Shown in pieces: positions 25,479-36,592 of a stretch of DNA of 64,000 nt. This DNA comes from Cyclina sinensis (lineage: Eukaryota; Mollusca; Bivalvia; Venerida; Veneridae): positions 27,649,348-27,713,347 of the forward strand of contig JAAONU010000010.1 of NCBI GenBank assembly GCA_012932295.1. Reading direction: 5' to 3'. Every line of letters begins with the position of its first letter. Position 1 is the first letter of the stretch. The translations under genes and the position numbers were made by a program. The notes beneath the pieces were generated by a model. It was not told where the DNA came from and made no database searches. It saw only the letters and a list, made by a program, of their open reading frames with translations.

Positions 25479-26838
25479 TTTCTATCATCACTTGCTCAGC
25501 ATACTCTGTTTTCCTTGCAATTATCAGAACTAATGGTATTTATCAAAATTCTGTGACATTCTTTGCTGGTGTGTATCCAGTATAATTTATGTCTTTTAGA
25601 TAGGAGGTTCTGTATACTGAAATAATTACCTAGTCATTGTCTCAGTTTCAAAGCTAAGTTCAAAGAAGTAACACATTTAAAAATGGATAGACAACCCAGG
25701 ATAGATCTCCAAGCTTTAAAATTGAATTAACTGGTGATGAAAGCATGCATTTATGGCAAAAATGCAACATGTACGGAATACTTAAGGACATGATGAACAG
25801 GCCAGTTACAAATGAAAAACAGTATTTTCATTCACTCTGAAACTTACTTAGCAGACGAATTTTCTGTGTTTACATTATCAGATTACACAGCGTCTGCTCT
25901 CTCTCTACAGGTAGTATTTTTATACTAAGCTCCTCCTTATAAACCTTATATGCTTAATTGGCTGCCGGCCGGTAATTCACTGAAATGAGCCCCGGCCTTT
26001 AAGAAAAGAGAAATACAAGCGTTTCTGGAAATGATGTTCCATAGAAATGTTTGGAATGACCCAAGGTACAGAGAGAAAAAAATAATGGCTTTGTAAAGTG
26101 ACCCTACGATGAAAAAATGTGTTTGGCACAGAAGAGACATTATGTCTAAATGTGTTTTGAATATTGTTCGTCAATGGCTTCCAAATATTCCTGGAATACC
26201 TTACTTGGGTCATTTGTGGGAGTAATAACAGTTACCACTTTCAAGCAAGCTTTTATATTTAGGAATAAGAAGAAGCAAATTAGCTACCAACTGATGATTA
26301 GTGTTTTACTAACATTGCTAAAATAATGCAGTCAAGAGTAAATAGTTCTTTCAATGATTAAATTCAGTCTTTATTCAGTTTCTGCTAGCAGTCCTTTTCT
26401 TTTACAAAACACAGGGAATAATGACCTTAGCAATTCAGTATTTACCATCTGTAGATAAAACATGATAAAACACGTGGAATTTTCCCGCCTTATGTCAAGT
26501 GATACAGAGTGTGTGTGACTCACTACAACAGCTGCAATATAATTAGTTCTCATCCAATGGAGAAACTGCCAATCATTTGAGAGGTAAATTCAAATTCTGT
26601 AGCAGACAGCATATATTTTTTTCCTGGAAGTCACACTTCCAGAGAACTAGTGAACTTAATTTCTTCAGAACTTGTGACAATGATGCTAAAGAACATTTGT
26701 GCTAAATTTCAAACAAGTGTGATGTTTAACAGCCATTAAATCTTTATTTAAACCTATGATGTTGCTTGCTCAGTGTACAAAAACAGAGTAGCCATTTCTC
26801 TACCTGATCCCCTTTTATAGTTGTACCCCGGCCTTTAA

Positions 26839-27562
26839 GAGTAGTAATTCAAAATTTTAAAACTATAATAAATCGAGTCCAGCTGGACAACCTTGAAAGG
26901 TGACACAAACATTTTAAACGTAAGAAGCCTTTTGATTGGATGGATTGTTTGTCTCGCACTGTTTGATTTGAGGTGACGCTAGATGTAAACATGGCGTGAA
27001 ATGGAAATGTTCAACTGACACCAGGAGTAATTTTTATAAATATTTTTGGATTTATACAGATTTTGATATAAATTTTGGTTTTATTCATTCTCCGATATAC
27101 TTACAAAATGAACGTGAGTAGAATTTCTTAGTGACATTTACTGAATTAACTTTAAAAATGGATTAAACTGCGGACTGGTAGTCTTCAAAAAGGACGCCAA
27201 GGCTGCCAAAACTAAGTCAATACTGACTCTACTGGGCAAGGACGCAGTGGCTGCTAGAAGTAATATTTGCACACAAGTTCCTAGTTGTAATTTTGTTAGG
27301 AACAATTTCTTAATAATATTTCATGTATTGTATCAGGTATGTATTCTCTAATTATTTACACCTGTGGCCATGGAGAGTTTAAGGAATTAATTAATATTTC
27401 TGTAGGATTTACTGTTCTAAGGTTATTTATAATTTGTATCCATACAGCTATTTAAAATTTTGTTCCACTCAAACTGTCTGGCCAGTCAAAACGACCCGTA
27501 TGTCAATAAATTTATCCTGTCAGGCTGCTATATATTTAATTTACGAAAAACTGACAGCAAAT
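26839..27562. other. Spacer with one protein-like segment
   Basis: Between the TTAA element and the LINE. Around 27165-27270 the plus strand reads CGLVVFKKDAKAAKTKSILT then LLGKDAVAARS, with higher GC than its surroundings. It has no ATG in frame and no clear acceptor site. It may be a fragment of a transposon or host exon; not recognised. Confidence 0.3.
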
Positions 27563-29260
27563 TCACACATCATTTGAGACAACGTGTTTTTGTTTAATGC
27601 AAATAGATAAAATTGTGTCAGTGAAGCCGCCATCAGAGATATATTTACTTAAAAGTTTTGTGCTACTGCATTTTTTAGAAGGGATTAAAGCATTTGATAC
27701 AGTCACTGCCAGGCCAATTTTGTTCAGCCAATTTATTAATTCCGTTCTTTGATTATCTAAATCGTGGCAGTCCAGTAGAAAATGTTTTGTATTATTTTGT
27801 TTTAACTGCACGTAGCACGATACTAGCTGACTTGTCTAAATCTGAGATAGATATATTTTTCAACACTGGCCCACAGGTGACAAGATCCAGGATTTAATCT
27901 AGTAATGTTACTATCCATCCATATATTATCTGAATATATTTTTGGGGTTTCATGCTAATCTTGAAATTATTATATGTATTTTTGCAAGGCTTATTTTTTC
28001 CATTTATTCATTATCTTGCGTCTGACAATAGAGTTTATGCTGAGGGTGAATATGGTTGCCTAGTGGTGATGTTGGGCAGTCTCAACTCCTGTTTGGCAGA
28101 CCCATCCGCTCGCTCATTCCCTAGTATGCCTACATGTGTATGAGCTGGGAACCATGCCATGGTACCCTCTTGGTAAAAGTCTTGACATTCATTATATTTG
28201 ACTTATATACTAGATAGAATCTTTGGTCTTGATCTACCTTTGTTAAATTGAATCGAGATCAGAGAAGAAAAATAATCAGAAACGACGACAGTTTTGTCCT
28301 GGTTGATTTTCTTTTACCCAGCTGAATGCTTTGTTTATGCCAAACATTTCTGCTGTGTATATAGACATTTTTTTTCTAGAAAGTATGAGGCAGAACTTCG
28401 CAAAGGTGGTGGCTGACTACATTCAGCTTGTCTATACCACTATCTTCGGCTAAGAGTTCTGAAACAACACCAATTTAAATTCCAAATTGGGTTTTTTAAT
28501 TTCCTGTTTGCAAAGAAGCCTATATGTATAAATTTGTTCACAGGATTTGTTGGTCTGGCTTTAACCGAAGTCAAATATTTCAGTATTTGTTATCTTCTAA
28601 GATGTAGGGGGCTCACCCCTGCCTCCAGCTGGAGCAAATACCAAAGGATCAAATAGAGTGCACCTAGGTTCAACATAAGCGCCTTACATATATTCTGAAG
28701 CACTTCCAACTTTTTTCATAAGGTGGGGCTAGCACAAGAATAGGTGTTTGTACCATGTCTACATGTAATTTTGGACATATAAGGGACTTGTAAATTAATA
28801 GTAGACTTTGTGTGTCTGCCCTGAAGTCTGTTCCTTTTAGTTTTGTTATGATCATCAAGTCTCTAGACTATTAAGTGTCCAAATCCTTAATATGTTGCTC
28901 AAACTTTAGTTTCTTTTTATCCAAAGTTAAGCCTAAAAATCGAGCACTTTAAAGAATGTAATATGAGTTCCTCCAAAATTTAAATTCAAACTATGTTCTT
29001 ATCAATTTCCAAAAACAAATTTTACCGTTTTTGTTTCTGAAATTTTTAATCCCCAGTTTTTCGTCCATCCCCAAAGCTACTTCAAACCAGCACGTGCATC
29101 ATTTTGCAAGTTTGACCAAGTTGCACCCAGTCTTCAATGTTCCAGAATCATCTATGAACTGGGAAATGGCCATGCCTATGCACTGAAGGGTTTCAGGAAG
29201 CCCATTTAATATAATAGAAAATATAAAATTGGAGAGAATTGTTTAGTTGGGCCAGCACAG
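27563..29260 (-). pseudogene. LINE ORF2 remnant: reverse transcriptase, RNase H, C-terminal region
   Basis: Read on the minus strand from 29260 down. At about 29200-29130 is LPETLQCIGMAISQFIDDSG, where FIDDS corresponds to the catalytic F/YxDD box. The thumb region KGTDFRADTQSLLLIYKSLI follows at about 28850-28760. An RNase H-like IYTAEMFGINKAFSW lies near 28360, and its last block, HVGILGNERADGSAKQEL, near 28145-28080. The C-terminal block HFLLDCHDLDNQRTELINWL lies at 27800-27730. Stops and frameshifts separate the pieces, so it is inactive. Domain order and the C-terminal block are typical of Jockey/I-type elements with RNase H; the endonuclease domain is not visible upstream. Confidence 0.82.
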
Positions 29261-29610
29261 AAAGATCTCCACTGCATATACATGTGAACTCTCCCGATTT
29301 TAGGGCATGTGGGCAATCTCCACCAAAGAAGACCAAATCTCCCTACTTTCAAAGACAAATCTCCCTCTTTGGTGTTGGAAAAGGTTCACATATATGCCAC
29401 TGACCATGACCAGTATCTGTACTCAAGGAATGACCTCTTATGATCTTTTAAAATGAAGTCCATACTTAGTGACCTAGATTCTGGAATTTATATCTTCTTC
29501 CTGAGAAAAGATAAATTGATGGTTTTTGTTTTCAAATTATGCTTGGAATTACAATGTAACAGCATGTATATTTGAATTGCTTGAGACCTGTTGAAAATGC
29601 TTGACCATGA
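29261..29610. other. Non-coding stretch
   Basis: A short repeat around the words 'atctccc' near 29265-29365. Nothing else recognised. Confidence 0.4.
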
Positions 29611-31060
29611 AGTTAACCTTTTTGTGTCGCCCCTTTCGAAGAAACGGCGATACATAGGGATCGCTTTGTCCGCCAAGAAAACTTAACGTTGGCTATAACT
29701 TTGCCATTTCTTAATATTTCCTCATCAAACTTTTAAATTGCTTACGTCAACAGGGTCATGATGTTGTCAAAATCTTTAGGTCAAGGTCACTTAATACAGG
29801 GTTTGCCCCTTTTTAGTACTTGGATTTTGTCATGAAAACTTAACATTGGTCCATTTCTCAGAAACTATCAAAGCTATTTACTTCAAATTAAGAATACAGA
29901 AAGTGTCATAAATATTCCATTCAAACTTAGAATACTTGATCACCAGCAAGACCCTTGATTTTGCTTATATATTGAAAAAAATCTTCTTGAGCCTAGAAAT
30001 AAAATATTAACTGAGATGAGATGGGTTAGTACTTCCTTCCACCCCTTACCCCTGCCCCTCCCACATTACCCCCCCCCCCACCAACTCTTTTTTTTTCATT
30101 ATTTATAAATTATTTTTTTATGCCCACTAAGGGGGGCATACAGTTTTTGAACTGTCCGTCCGTCAGTCCATCCGTCTTAGTCGGTCCGAAAACATTAACA
30201 TTGGCCATTACTTCCTAAGTAGTGACTGAATTTACTTCATACTTAGACACAACACCCCTCTGGACAAGACCTTTCCACTGATCTATATTCATATGACCTC
30301 GACCCCTGATTGACTTACCTTGAACATCCAATTGTCCAAAAACTTAAACATTGGCAATAACTTTTTTTATTAGTAAGTGGATTTACTTCATACTTAGACA
30401 CAACATCCCTTTGGACAAGGCCTTCCCACTAACCTATTTTTTTTTACCTTGACCCCTGATTGACCTTTACTTTCAAGATTCAATTGTCTAAAAACTTTAA
30501 CATTGCCCATAACTTCCTTATTAGTTAGTGGATTTACTTCATACTTGGACACAACAACCGTTTGGACAAGACCTTCCCACTGACCTTTCATTATTTGACC
30601 TTGACACCTGAATATCTATAACTTCCAAATTAGTAAGTGGATATACTTCATATTTAAACACAACACCCCTTTTGACAAGGCCTTCCCACTGACCTATATT
30701 TGTTTGACCTTGACCCCTGAATGACCTTCAAGTTGAACATCCAATTGTCCAAAAATTTTAACATTGGCCATAACTTGCTTATTAGTAAGTGAAATTACTT
30801 CATACTTGGACACATCACCCCTTTGGACAAGGCCATCCAACTGACCTATATAGATTAGACTTTGACCCCTGAATGACCTTCACCTTGAAGATCCAATTGT
30901 CCAAAAACTTTAACATTGCCCATAACTTACTTATTAGTAAGTGGATTTACTTCATACTTGGATACAATCCTCTTTGAATAAGACCTTCCCACTGACCTAT
31001 ATTTATTTGACCATGACCCTTGAATGACTGGTTCTCAGCTCAAATGTCAAAGCCTCACTT
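29611..31060 (+). repeat. Tandem array of ~150-bp units with a palindromic module
   Basis: Six copies of a unit beginning near TTTACTTCATACTTRGACAC lie at about 30231, 30381, 30533, 30640, 30795 and 30946. Spacing is about 150 bp except for one shortened unit. Each unit carries 'ccaattgtccaaaaacttt' and 'ttgaccttgacccctga'-like phrases. Upstream at 30119-30190 is a palindrome-like TATGCCCACTAAGGGGGGCA followed by CCGTCCGTC runs. Two inverted units of the same family are at 8740-9025. It is non-coding. Confidence 0.85.
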
Positions 31061-31980
31061 TCGGGGGCACAGTCATCTTATTTAGATATGTAGGTACTTG
31101 ACTACCCCCATCCCCACCATCCCCAATATGGGGACCCGCACCCCCAAAAAAGTATTTTTTTTCATTTCCTTTTTTTTAAATATGTAGGTCTGAAGCTACT
31201 GGACTCCTTTCCCTCCCTCCCACCACTGAAAAGAAGTTTTTTTCTCCTTTAATGGAAAAGAACTTCTAAGCTTTGAAATAAACTTTTAGCTTACATGAGA
31301 TGAGTCAGTACTCCTCCTCTCCCGGCATGGGGACCCCCGCTCCCCCCACCTCAAATTTCTTTCTTCTGACATGAGTAACCCACTCCCTAGCCTAGCTCTA
31401 AACTATTTATTTAGATGGAATTCTTTTGTCCTGGCACCAAGTGCATACTGGCATACTGGCAGCATACATGTAAGTCTATTCAAATGTTTGATGAGATGAA
31501 AGATCTGCATTGTTTGTAAATGGAACACAAAAAAATAAGTTTTTCTCATTCATTTTGAACTTCAAGCAGGAATAGGCTTAGGTAGTTTAGTCTAGTATTC
31601 TATACGGTAGGCCTTAATCACACAAAATTCAGTAATATTTTAGCTTTCTCGTCATTGTCTTTGATACTGGACAGACTCATGCCTAAGAGACTATTAATGT
31701 GAACTTGTTGCTTTTTAAATGTTTGAATCGAGAGAAAAGATGGCTGTTTTTTTTTGTTTTTATGTTAACAAAACAGTAAGAATGTGTATCCAATTAGAAA
31801 TCAAGAAAATGTCGAGGCTCTTTAGGGGAAACCATTGCTCACGGTATATCCAAATTTTGCTCACAGTATATATGATATAAGGACAAGAATATTCTAGGAT
31901 AATAATAAGGATAATCTTAAACAATCAGATGTCATCAAATATATGTGCGGTATTATAATAGCCTATGTAAAATTAAGTGA
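31061..31980. other. C-rich and T-rich low-complexity DNA
   Basis: Diffuse repeats of 'ccccatccccacc'-like and 'gagatgagtcagtactcc'-like phrases occur at 30016, 31295 and nearby. No gene recognised. Confidence 0.45.
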
Positions 31981-32245
31981 CCAGTGGGCCAGCGGTGACG
32001 CGCTGAACTGGTAACCCAGGGGTTCAGAAATCAAGCCCCCATTCCTGCACTAACATTATTAAATGTCTTTCTGATGAGACTTAAACCAAGATCCCATGTA
32101 TCAGTGCTGTACACTGAGCATGCAAAATAACCAGTGGTGTCTCTGGAACGGGATACATTCTGTGTCTTGAACTATCTCCCACAACATAAAATAACAGCTA
32201 AACTAATAACTTCAGGGGGCGTCGGGCATATGGGTAGCTTGTACC
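31981..32245 (+). mobile_element. tRNA-derived SINE, second copy
   Basis: The head GGCCAGCGGTGACGCGCTGA and a B-box-like GGTTCAGAAATCAAG are followed by a core with CAGTGCTGTACACTGAGCAT and an end near CATATGGG. The order and wording match the inverted copy at 19980-20230, which supports a real SINE family rather than a chance tRNA-like sequence. Confidence 0.78.
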
Positions 32246-32261
32246 AATGATAAATAAACTT

Positions 32262-32715
32262 AGAGAAGTGACCACTGGGCATGGCCATTAATGACCCATT
32301 GGCATAATTTGAACAATCGTTGTTCAAGACCTCCAGATGATGCTCCTTGCAAAATATCTTAGCCCATGGCCTTGTAGGTTTAGACAAAATTTGTTAAGTC
32401 TTCGCTATATAAATCATTTAAAATCAATTGTCCCCCAGGCAAGGTTATTAATGACCCCAAGGGCAGAATTGTACAAAATTGGTAAAGAAGCTCTAGCTGA
32501 TGCTCCATGAAATCTTAGCTCTAGGTCTTTTTGTTTCAGACAAAAATATTCTCAAAATTTTCCTATATAAGCCTTTATAAAATAAATTTAACCCTGTGGC
32601 AGAGCCATTTATGAACCAAATGGGCATAATTTGGAGTAATCTTGGTAAGGGACCTCTAGGTGAATCTGTATGTGATATTATTATCTAAGCTCTAGTCTTG
32701 TGATTCCAGACGATG
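32262..32715 (+). repeat. Three degenerate ~175-bp tandem units
   Basis: Each unit has a phrase like 'gggcataatttg', 'ttggtaaagaagctct', 'gatgctcca' and 'atcttagctctaggtctt'. The same phrases form the interior of the element at 35512-36585, so this is an older relative. Confidence 0.7.
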
Positions 32716-35089
32716 ACTTTCTGTTTCAGTTTTTCCTTCTTGTTGCTACCGGAGTTCTATAGGGAAATTAATTATTTCAAGGAGAACACATACAAAGTAC
32801 ATTTTTCAGTATTCTTTTTATTTATTACAAAAAAGATGTGAAAGGGAGTTTACATTTAAATAATCTAACAGTAGCATATCAATATCCTGACTTAATGATA
32901 TGGTAAGGCCTTTACAATGACTTACAATAGTTTTGCATTTGTTTGTCAATATAAATGTAAAAAAAAATCAAAACTGACAAACATAGACAATATTTGTTAG
33001 TTTCAAAATACCTACAAGACTTGCTACTTACGCAAATCTCACTATAGCTCGTGGCAGTAGATAAGATGTCGAGAATACTTTCTTGTATAATATTACAACT
33101 TTTACAAAACTACTTCAATCGGATGATAAATTTTATCATGCATTTTTCTACAAAATGATACCTGGATTATCGTTTTGTTTAGTGAATGTGCGACATTCGT
33201 CCATCTATACACATACTGCCTAAGTTATCATTTCTACAATATATTCAATATTTTCACAGCAAATCAAAACTACTTCAATCTGATGATAAATGTTATCATG
33301 CTTTATAAAATATGCAACACAAATATAAATTTCCTTAATTGTAAATAAACTGTAAGCAAATAATTGTAAAATTTCTGCATAATAGTTTTATTTTATGTTA
33401 AAATGGTCATTTTATTAGATGAGATTTCCAATTTTGATCTTTTGTATTTTAGATCTTTGATCACTGAAGGAAAAAAAAACGTATTTTATTACACAGAAAA
33501 GTGTGCAGGAATACAGTATGTTTGTTTCATGGAAATTACAGAATATTCTATGTAGTATGAATGCATGTATTAACAGAAAGATATTCAGTCATCTATGTTC
33601 TTCTATAACTGAAAATACATTTTTTTACAATCTTATATGAAACAGGAAGAAACAGAAACAAAAACAGCACAGAATCTCTGATGAACACCTAATGTAACAT
33701 ACCAGCAGATATATTAAATTTTAACAAAATTCTCTTTAAACATATCATCTATATACAAGTTATGTTATCGAATATGGTATCCTTTGAATACGTGGGCAGA
33801 GGGCCTATAATGTTAATATTTATCTGCTGTACATTTATTGTAAACTTCAAAAATGCTCAAAAAAGTATCCGTCATATGTTTATGTTGTTCGCAAAATAAA
33901 ATCAAATTCCCTCATCGGTTTTCAGCAGCAGTCGGTGTTAGCATTTTCAGTTTCCACACCTCCTTTTGAATAGTCACAAATACATAGAAAGCTACCAAAT
34001 GTTTAGTTTCGTGCACACATACAGAAATATTGCTCATTTCCTACACACAAATGACAAAGAATTACACTGACAAAACATTCTCCATAATTTTCAATACATT
34101 CAAAGCACCATGTCTGTTTCATTAAGAAATTTCACCGGGGCAAAAGTTCGAATATGTCCCCTGCCCCCTTAAGTATTTTAATGTGGTCCCTATTATCATA
34201 TTTGCTGTAAATGTATTAAAATATTGAATATTCTGAATAAAACGGTAACTTTGAGAATTCAATCGTGTGTTAAATTTGTATTTTATCACAGTTGTAGAAA
34301 ATCTCAAATCTCTCAGACCTCATTTCAAGGGAAATAACCTGAACAATTACCATTTCTACAGAATCATTTATTCCTTTCTATGTGCCAGGAAACTAAATTA
34401 TGGATATCTGTTTTCTTGCTTCCAGCACAATGTCAAGAATTAAAGGAATTTTGTAGATGATTTTAAGCATTATCAAAAGAAATCTTAACCAAACAGTAAG
34501 CATGAATGTCTAATTTTCTGCCAAAGATGAATTCTTCCTCAAATTAGACTTCAGTAATGCGGATATATCACACTAGCTGCATTGCGCACACCCATTGGAT
34601 GGATATATCATTAGTAATGTAATAAATGGATCTGTAACAATTCATTATAAACAACAGAGGGTCAAAAGTCATATAAGTAAAAAAGATTTCAAAGATAAAC
34701 CATTACGCCTTACGTTGAATCACTGTTTACATTGCCAAAATGCAAGGGAGACAAATCCTATAATACCCAACATTTTCTACTCATTTGTAGCCACCGTGGC
34801 ATTCCATTTCATACAGCTGTTATTACTAAGTTTTGTTTGCAATAAGTGAGTGAATACGGAGTTTTTGTCATGATTAAGAGATAAATCGAAGAGGTAATCG
34901 GTAAGGACTGAAGAAAAACTTTTATTCAGAAATTTCAATGCGGCCAAAGTTCAAATATGTCCCCTGTCCCGTGTGAAAATCTCATCCCAGTAATTACAAG
35001 TGTTCACAATCTCATTTCAGTCTATGAGAAGTGACCCTTACATGCAAACAGAACCAAATGAAAATAAGTAAATAAGTTAGCTTACTATA
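32716..35089. other. AT-rich non-coding stretch with two diverged duplications
   Basis: A segment 'aaaactacttcaatcggatgataaa' occurs near 33113 and again near 33265. A segment around 'gaaatttcaccggggcaaaag' to 'atgtcccctg' occurs near 34123 and again near 34928. No coding frame is convincing. It could be a long untranslated or intronic region; nothing decides this. Confidence 0.45.
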
Positions 35090-35504
35090 ATAGCATGTAC
35101 ATATATATCAAAGACAACATAAATATATGAAATAAAGCAACAGCGCCTGACTCATTAAGCCTATAAAAACTTTCACATAGATATTCAATACAATGATTTA
35201 AATATAAAATAAGAAATAGCTTAACTACTATAACCTATACATATATACATATCAATAATACATGTAGTATCAATATATGAAATAAAGCAACTGCACCTGA
35301 CCCATTAGGCCTATAAAAACCTTCAAACAGATATTCAATACAATGATTTAAATACGAAATAAGAAATAGCTTAACAACTATAACCTTAGATATATAATAT
35401 CAATAATAGTATCAATATATGAAATAAAGCAACAGCGCCTGACCCATTAGGCCTATAAATACCTTCACACAGATATGTATACATATCAATAGTAATATAG
35501 ATAT
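35090..35504. repeat. Three-unit tandem repeat, ~145 bp, continued after an insertion
   Basis: Units start at about 35130, 35281 and 35422 (AAATAAAGCAACAGCGCCTG and variants). A fourth, partial unit resumes at 36586 on the far side of the element 35512-36585, showing that the element landed inside this array. Confidence 0.85.
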
Positions 35505-35511
35505 ATAAAAC

Positions 35512-36585
35512 AAGAATGCCATGATGGCCCTGGATCGCTCACCTGAGTACGTTGGCTGTAGGTTTACTGTTAAGCAGTATTTCATTTTTTAATTTAAAAT
35601 ATGTAAGAGCCTACAAACCAAATATGTAAAATATCAGTCAATAAATAAAGGCTCTATGACAGAAAGTAGAAATATTTATCATAAGCTATGGTGACCTTGA
35701 CCTTGACCCAGTGACCTCAAACCCTACCCATGGGTAGACGTCCATGCAAGGAACCTATATACTGAATGTCAAAGATATTGGTCTATAAATGAAGGCTCTA
35801 TGAAACCACACAAGAAGATTTTTAAAGATTTTCTTCTATACTGCTATTTAAAACTTATGACCCCTCGGGCGGGGCCAATGGTGACCCCAGTGACATACTT
35901 CAAAAAAACTAGGTAGAGGTCCACTAGACAATGCTGCATACCAAATATCTAAGCTGTAGGCATTGAGGTTTCCAGTAAGAAGATTTTTAAAGATTGCCTT
36001 TTTTACATATTAAGGGCCCCCGGGGCGGGGCCAATTTTGACCCCGGGGCCAACGTATAAACAATACTGGTAAAGGTTCTCAACACAGAGGTCTACTGGAC
36101 AATGCTGCACACCAAATATCTAAACTCTAGGCCTTGTGGTTTCAGACAAGAAGATTTTTAAAGTTTTTCTTATATAATTCTATGTAAAACTAGTGAACCC
36201 TTGGGCAGGGCCATTTTTGATCCAGGGGTCATGATTTGAACAAACTTGGTAAAGGTCCACCTGATGATGCTTCATACCAAATATCTAAGCTCCAGGCCTT
36301 GTAGTTCTGTAGAAGAAGATTTTTAAAATTCCAACTTTGAAAATCTATTTTTAGGTCCTGTGGCCTAGAAATGTAATGGACCTGAACCATTTGAACAATT
36401 TGGTAAAGCTTCATGCAAGTAACATTCCTGCCAAGTTTCAGCAAGATTGGCCCAGCATTTCAGGAGAAGAAGTTGTTTGAAGAACAAGTTGACGACGCAC
36501 GCACGCACGCACGAACGGACGACGGACGACGGACATCAGGCGATCACAAAAGCTCACCTTGAGCACTTTGTGCTCAGGTGAGCTA
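35512..36585. mobile_element. 1.07-kb element with 7-bp target duplication
   Basis: Flanked by ATAAAAC at 35505-35511 and 36586-36592, a direct 7-bp duplication. Near the ends are inverted motifs GCTCACCTGAG (about 35538) and CTCAGGTGAGC (about 36573). The interior is built of about 180-bp units with 'atctaagctctaggcctt' and 'gaagatttttaaa', and ends in ACGCACGCACGCACG and GGACGACGGACGACGGACAT. No protein is encoded. A related degenerate set is at 32262-32715. It looks like a non-autonomous DNA element; 7-8-bp duplications are seen with hAT-type transposition, but the superfamily cannot be assigned. Confidence 0.82.
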
Positions 36586-36592
36586 ATAAAAC

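Larger units (their letters stand above)
24297..25998 (-). mobile_element. Inner, inverted copy of the 1.7-kb TTAA element
   Basis: An uninterrupted 1702-bp copy, reverse-oriented relative to its host, flanked by TTAA at 24293-24296 and 25999-26002. Its own internal TTAA (25129-25132), the site at which the outer copy was hit, is intact: the bases on either side (CTTTTC and GCCATG) are the complements of the two broken edges of the outer copy. The copies differ at only a few positions, including one inserted base in the open frame of the inner copy. This indicates a very recent event. Confidence 0.92.
23428..26834 (+). mobile_element. Outer copy of a 1.7-kb TTAA element, split by a copy of itself
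   Basis: The whole segment is bounded by TTAA at 23424-23427 and 26835-26838, with inverted ends AGGCCGGGG and CCCCGGCCT. It consists of a left half (23428-24292) and a right half (26003-26834). Between them, at a TTAA, sits a complete inverted copy of the same element (24297-25998). Joined at the single TTAA, the two halves total 1701 bp, against 1702 bp for the inner copy. The left end holds CCGGCCGG, a CCAATT box and TATAAAAA near 23503; the right end holds TATAAAAGG. No DDE transposase is recognised, so this is either non-autonomous or of an unfamiliar kind. Confidence 0.92.
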
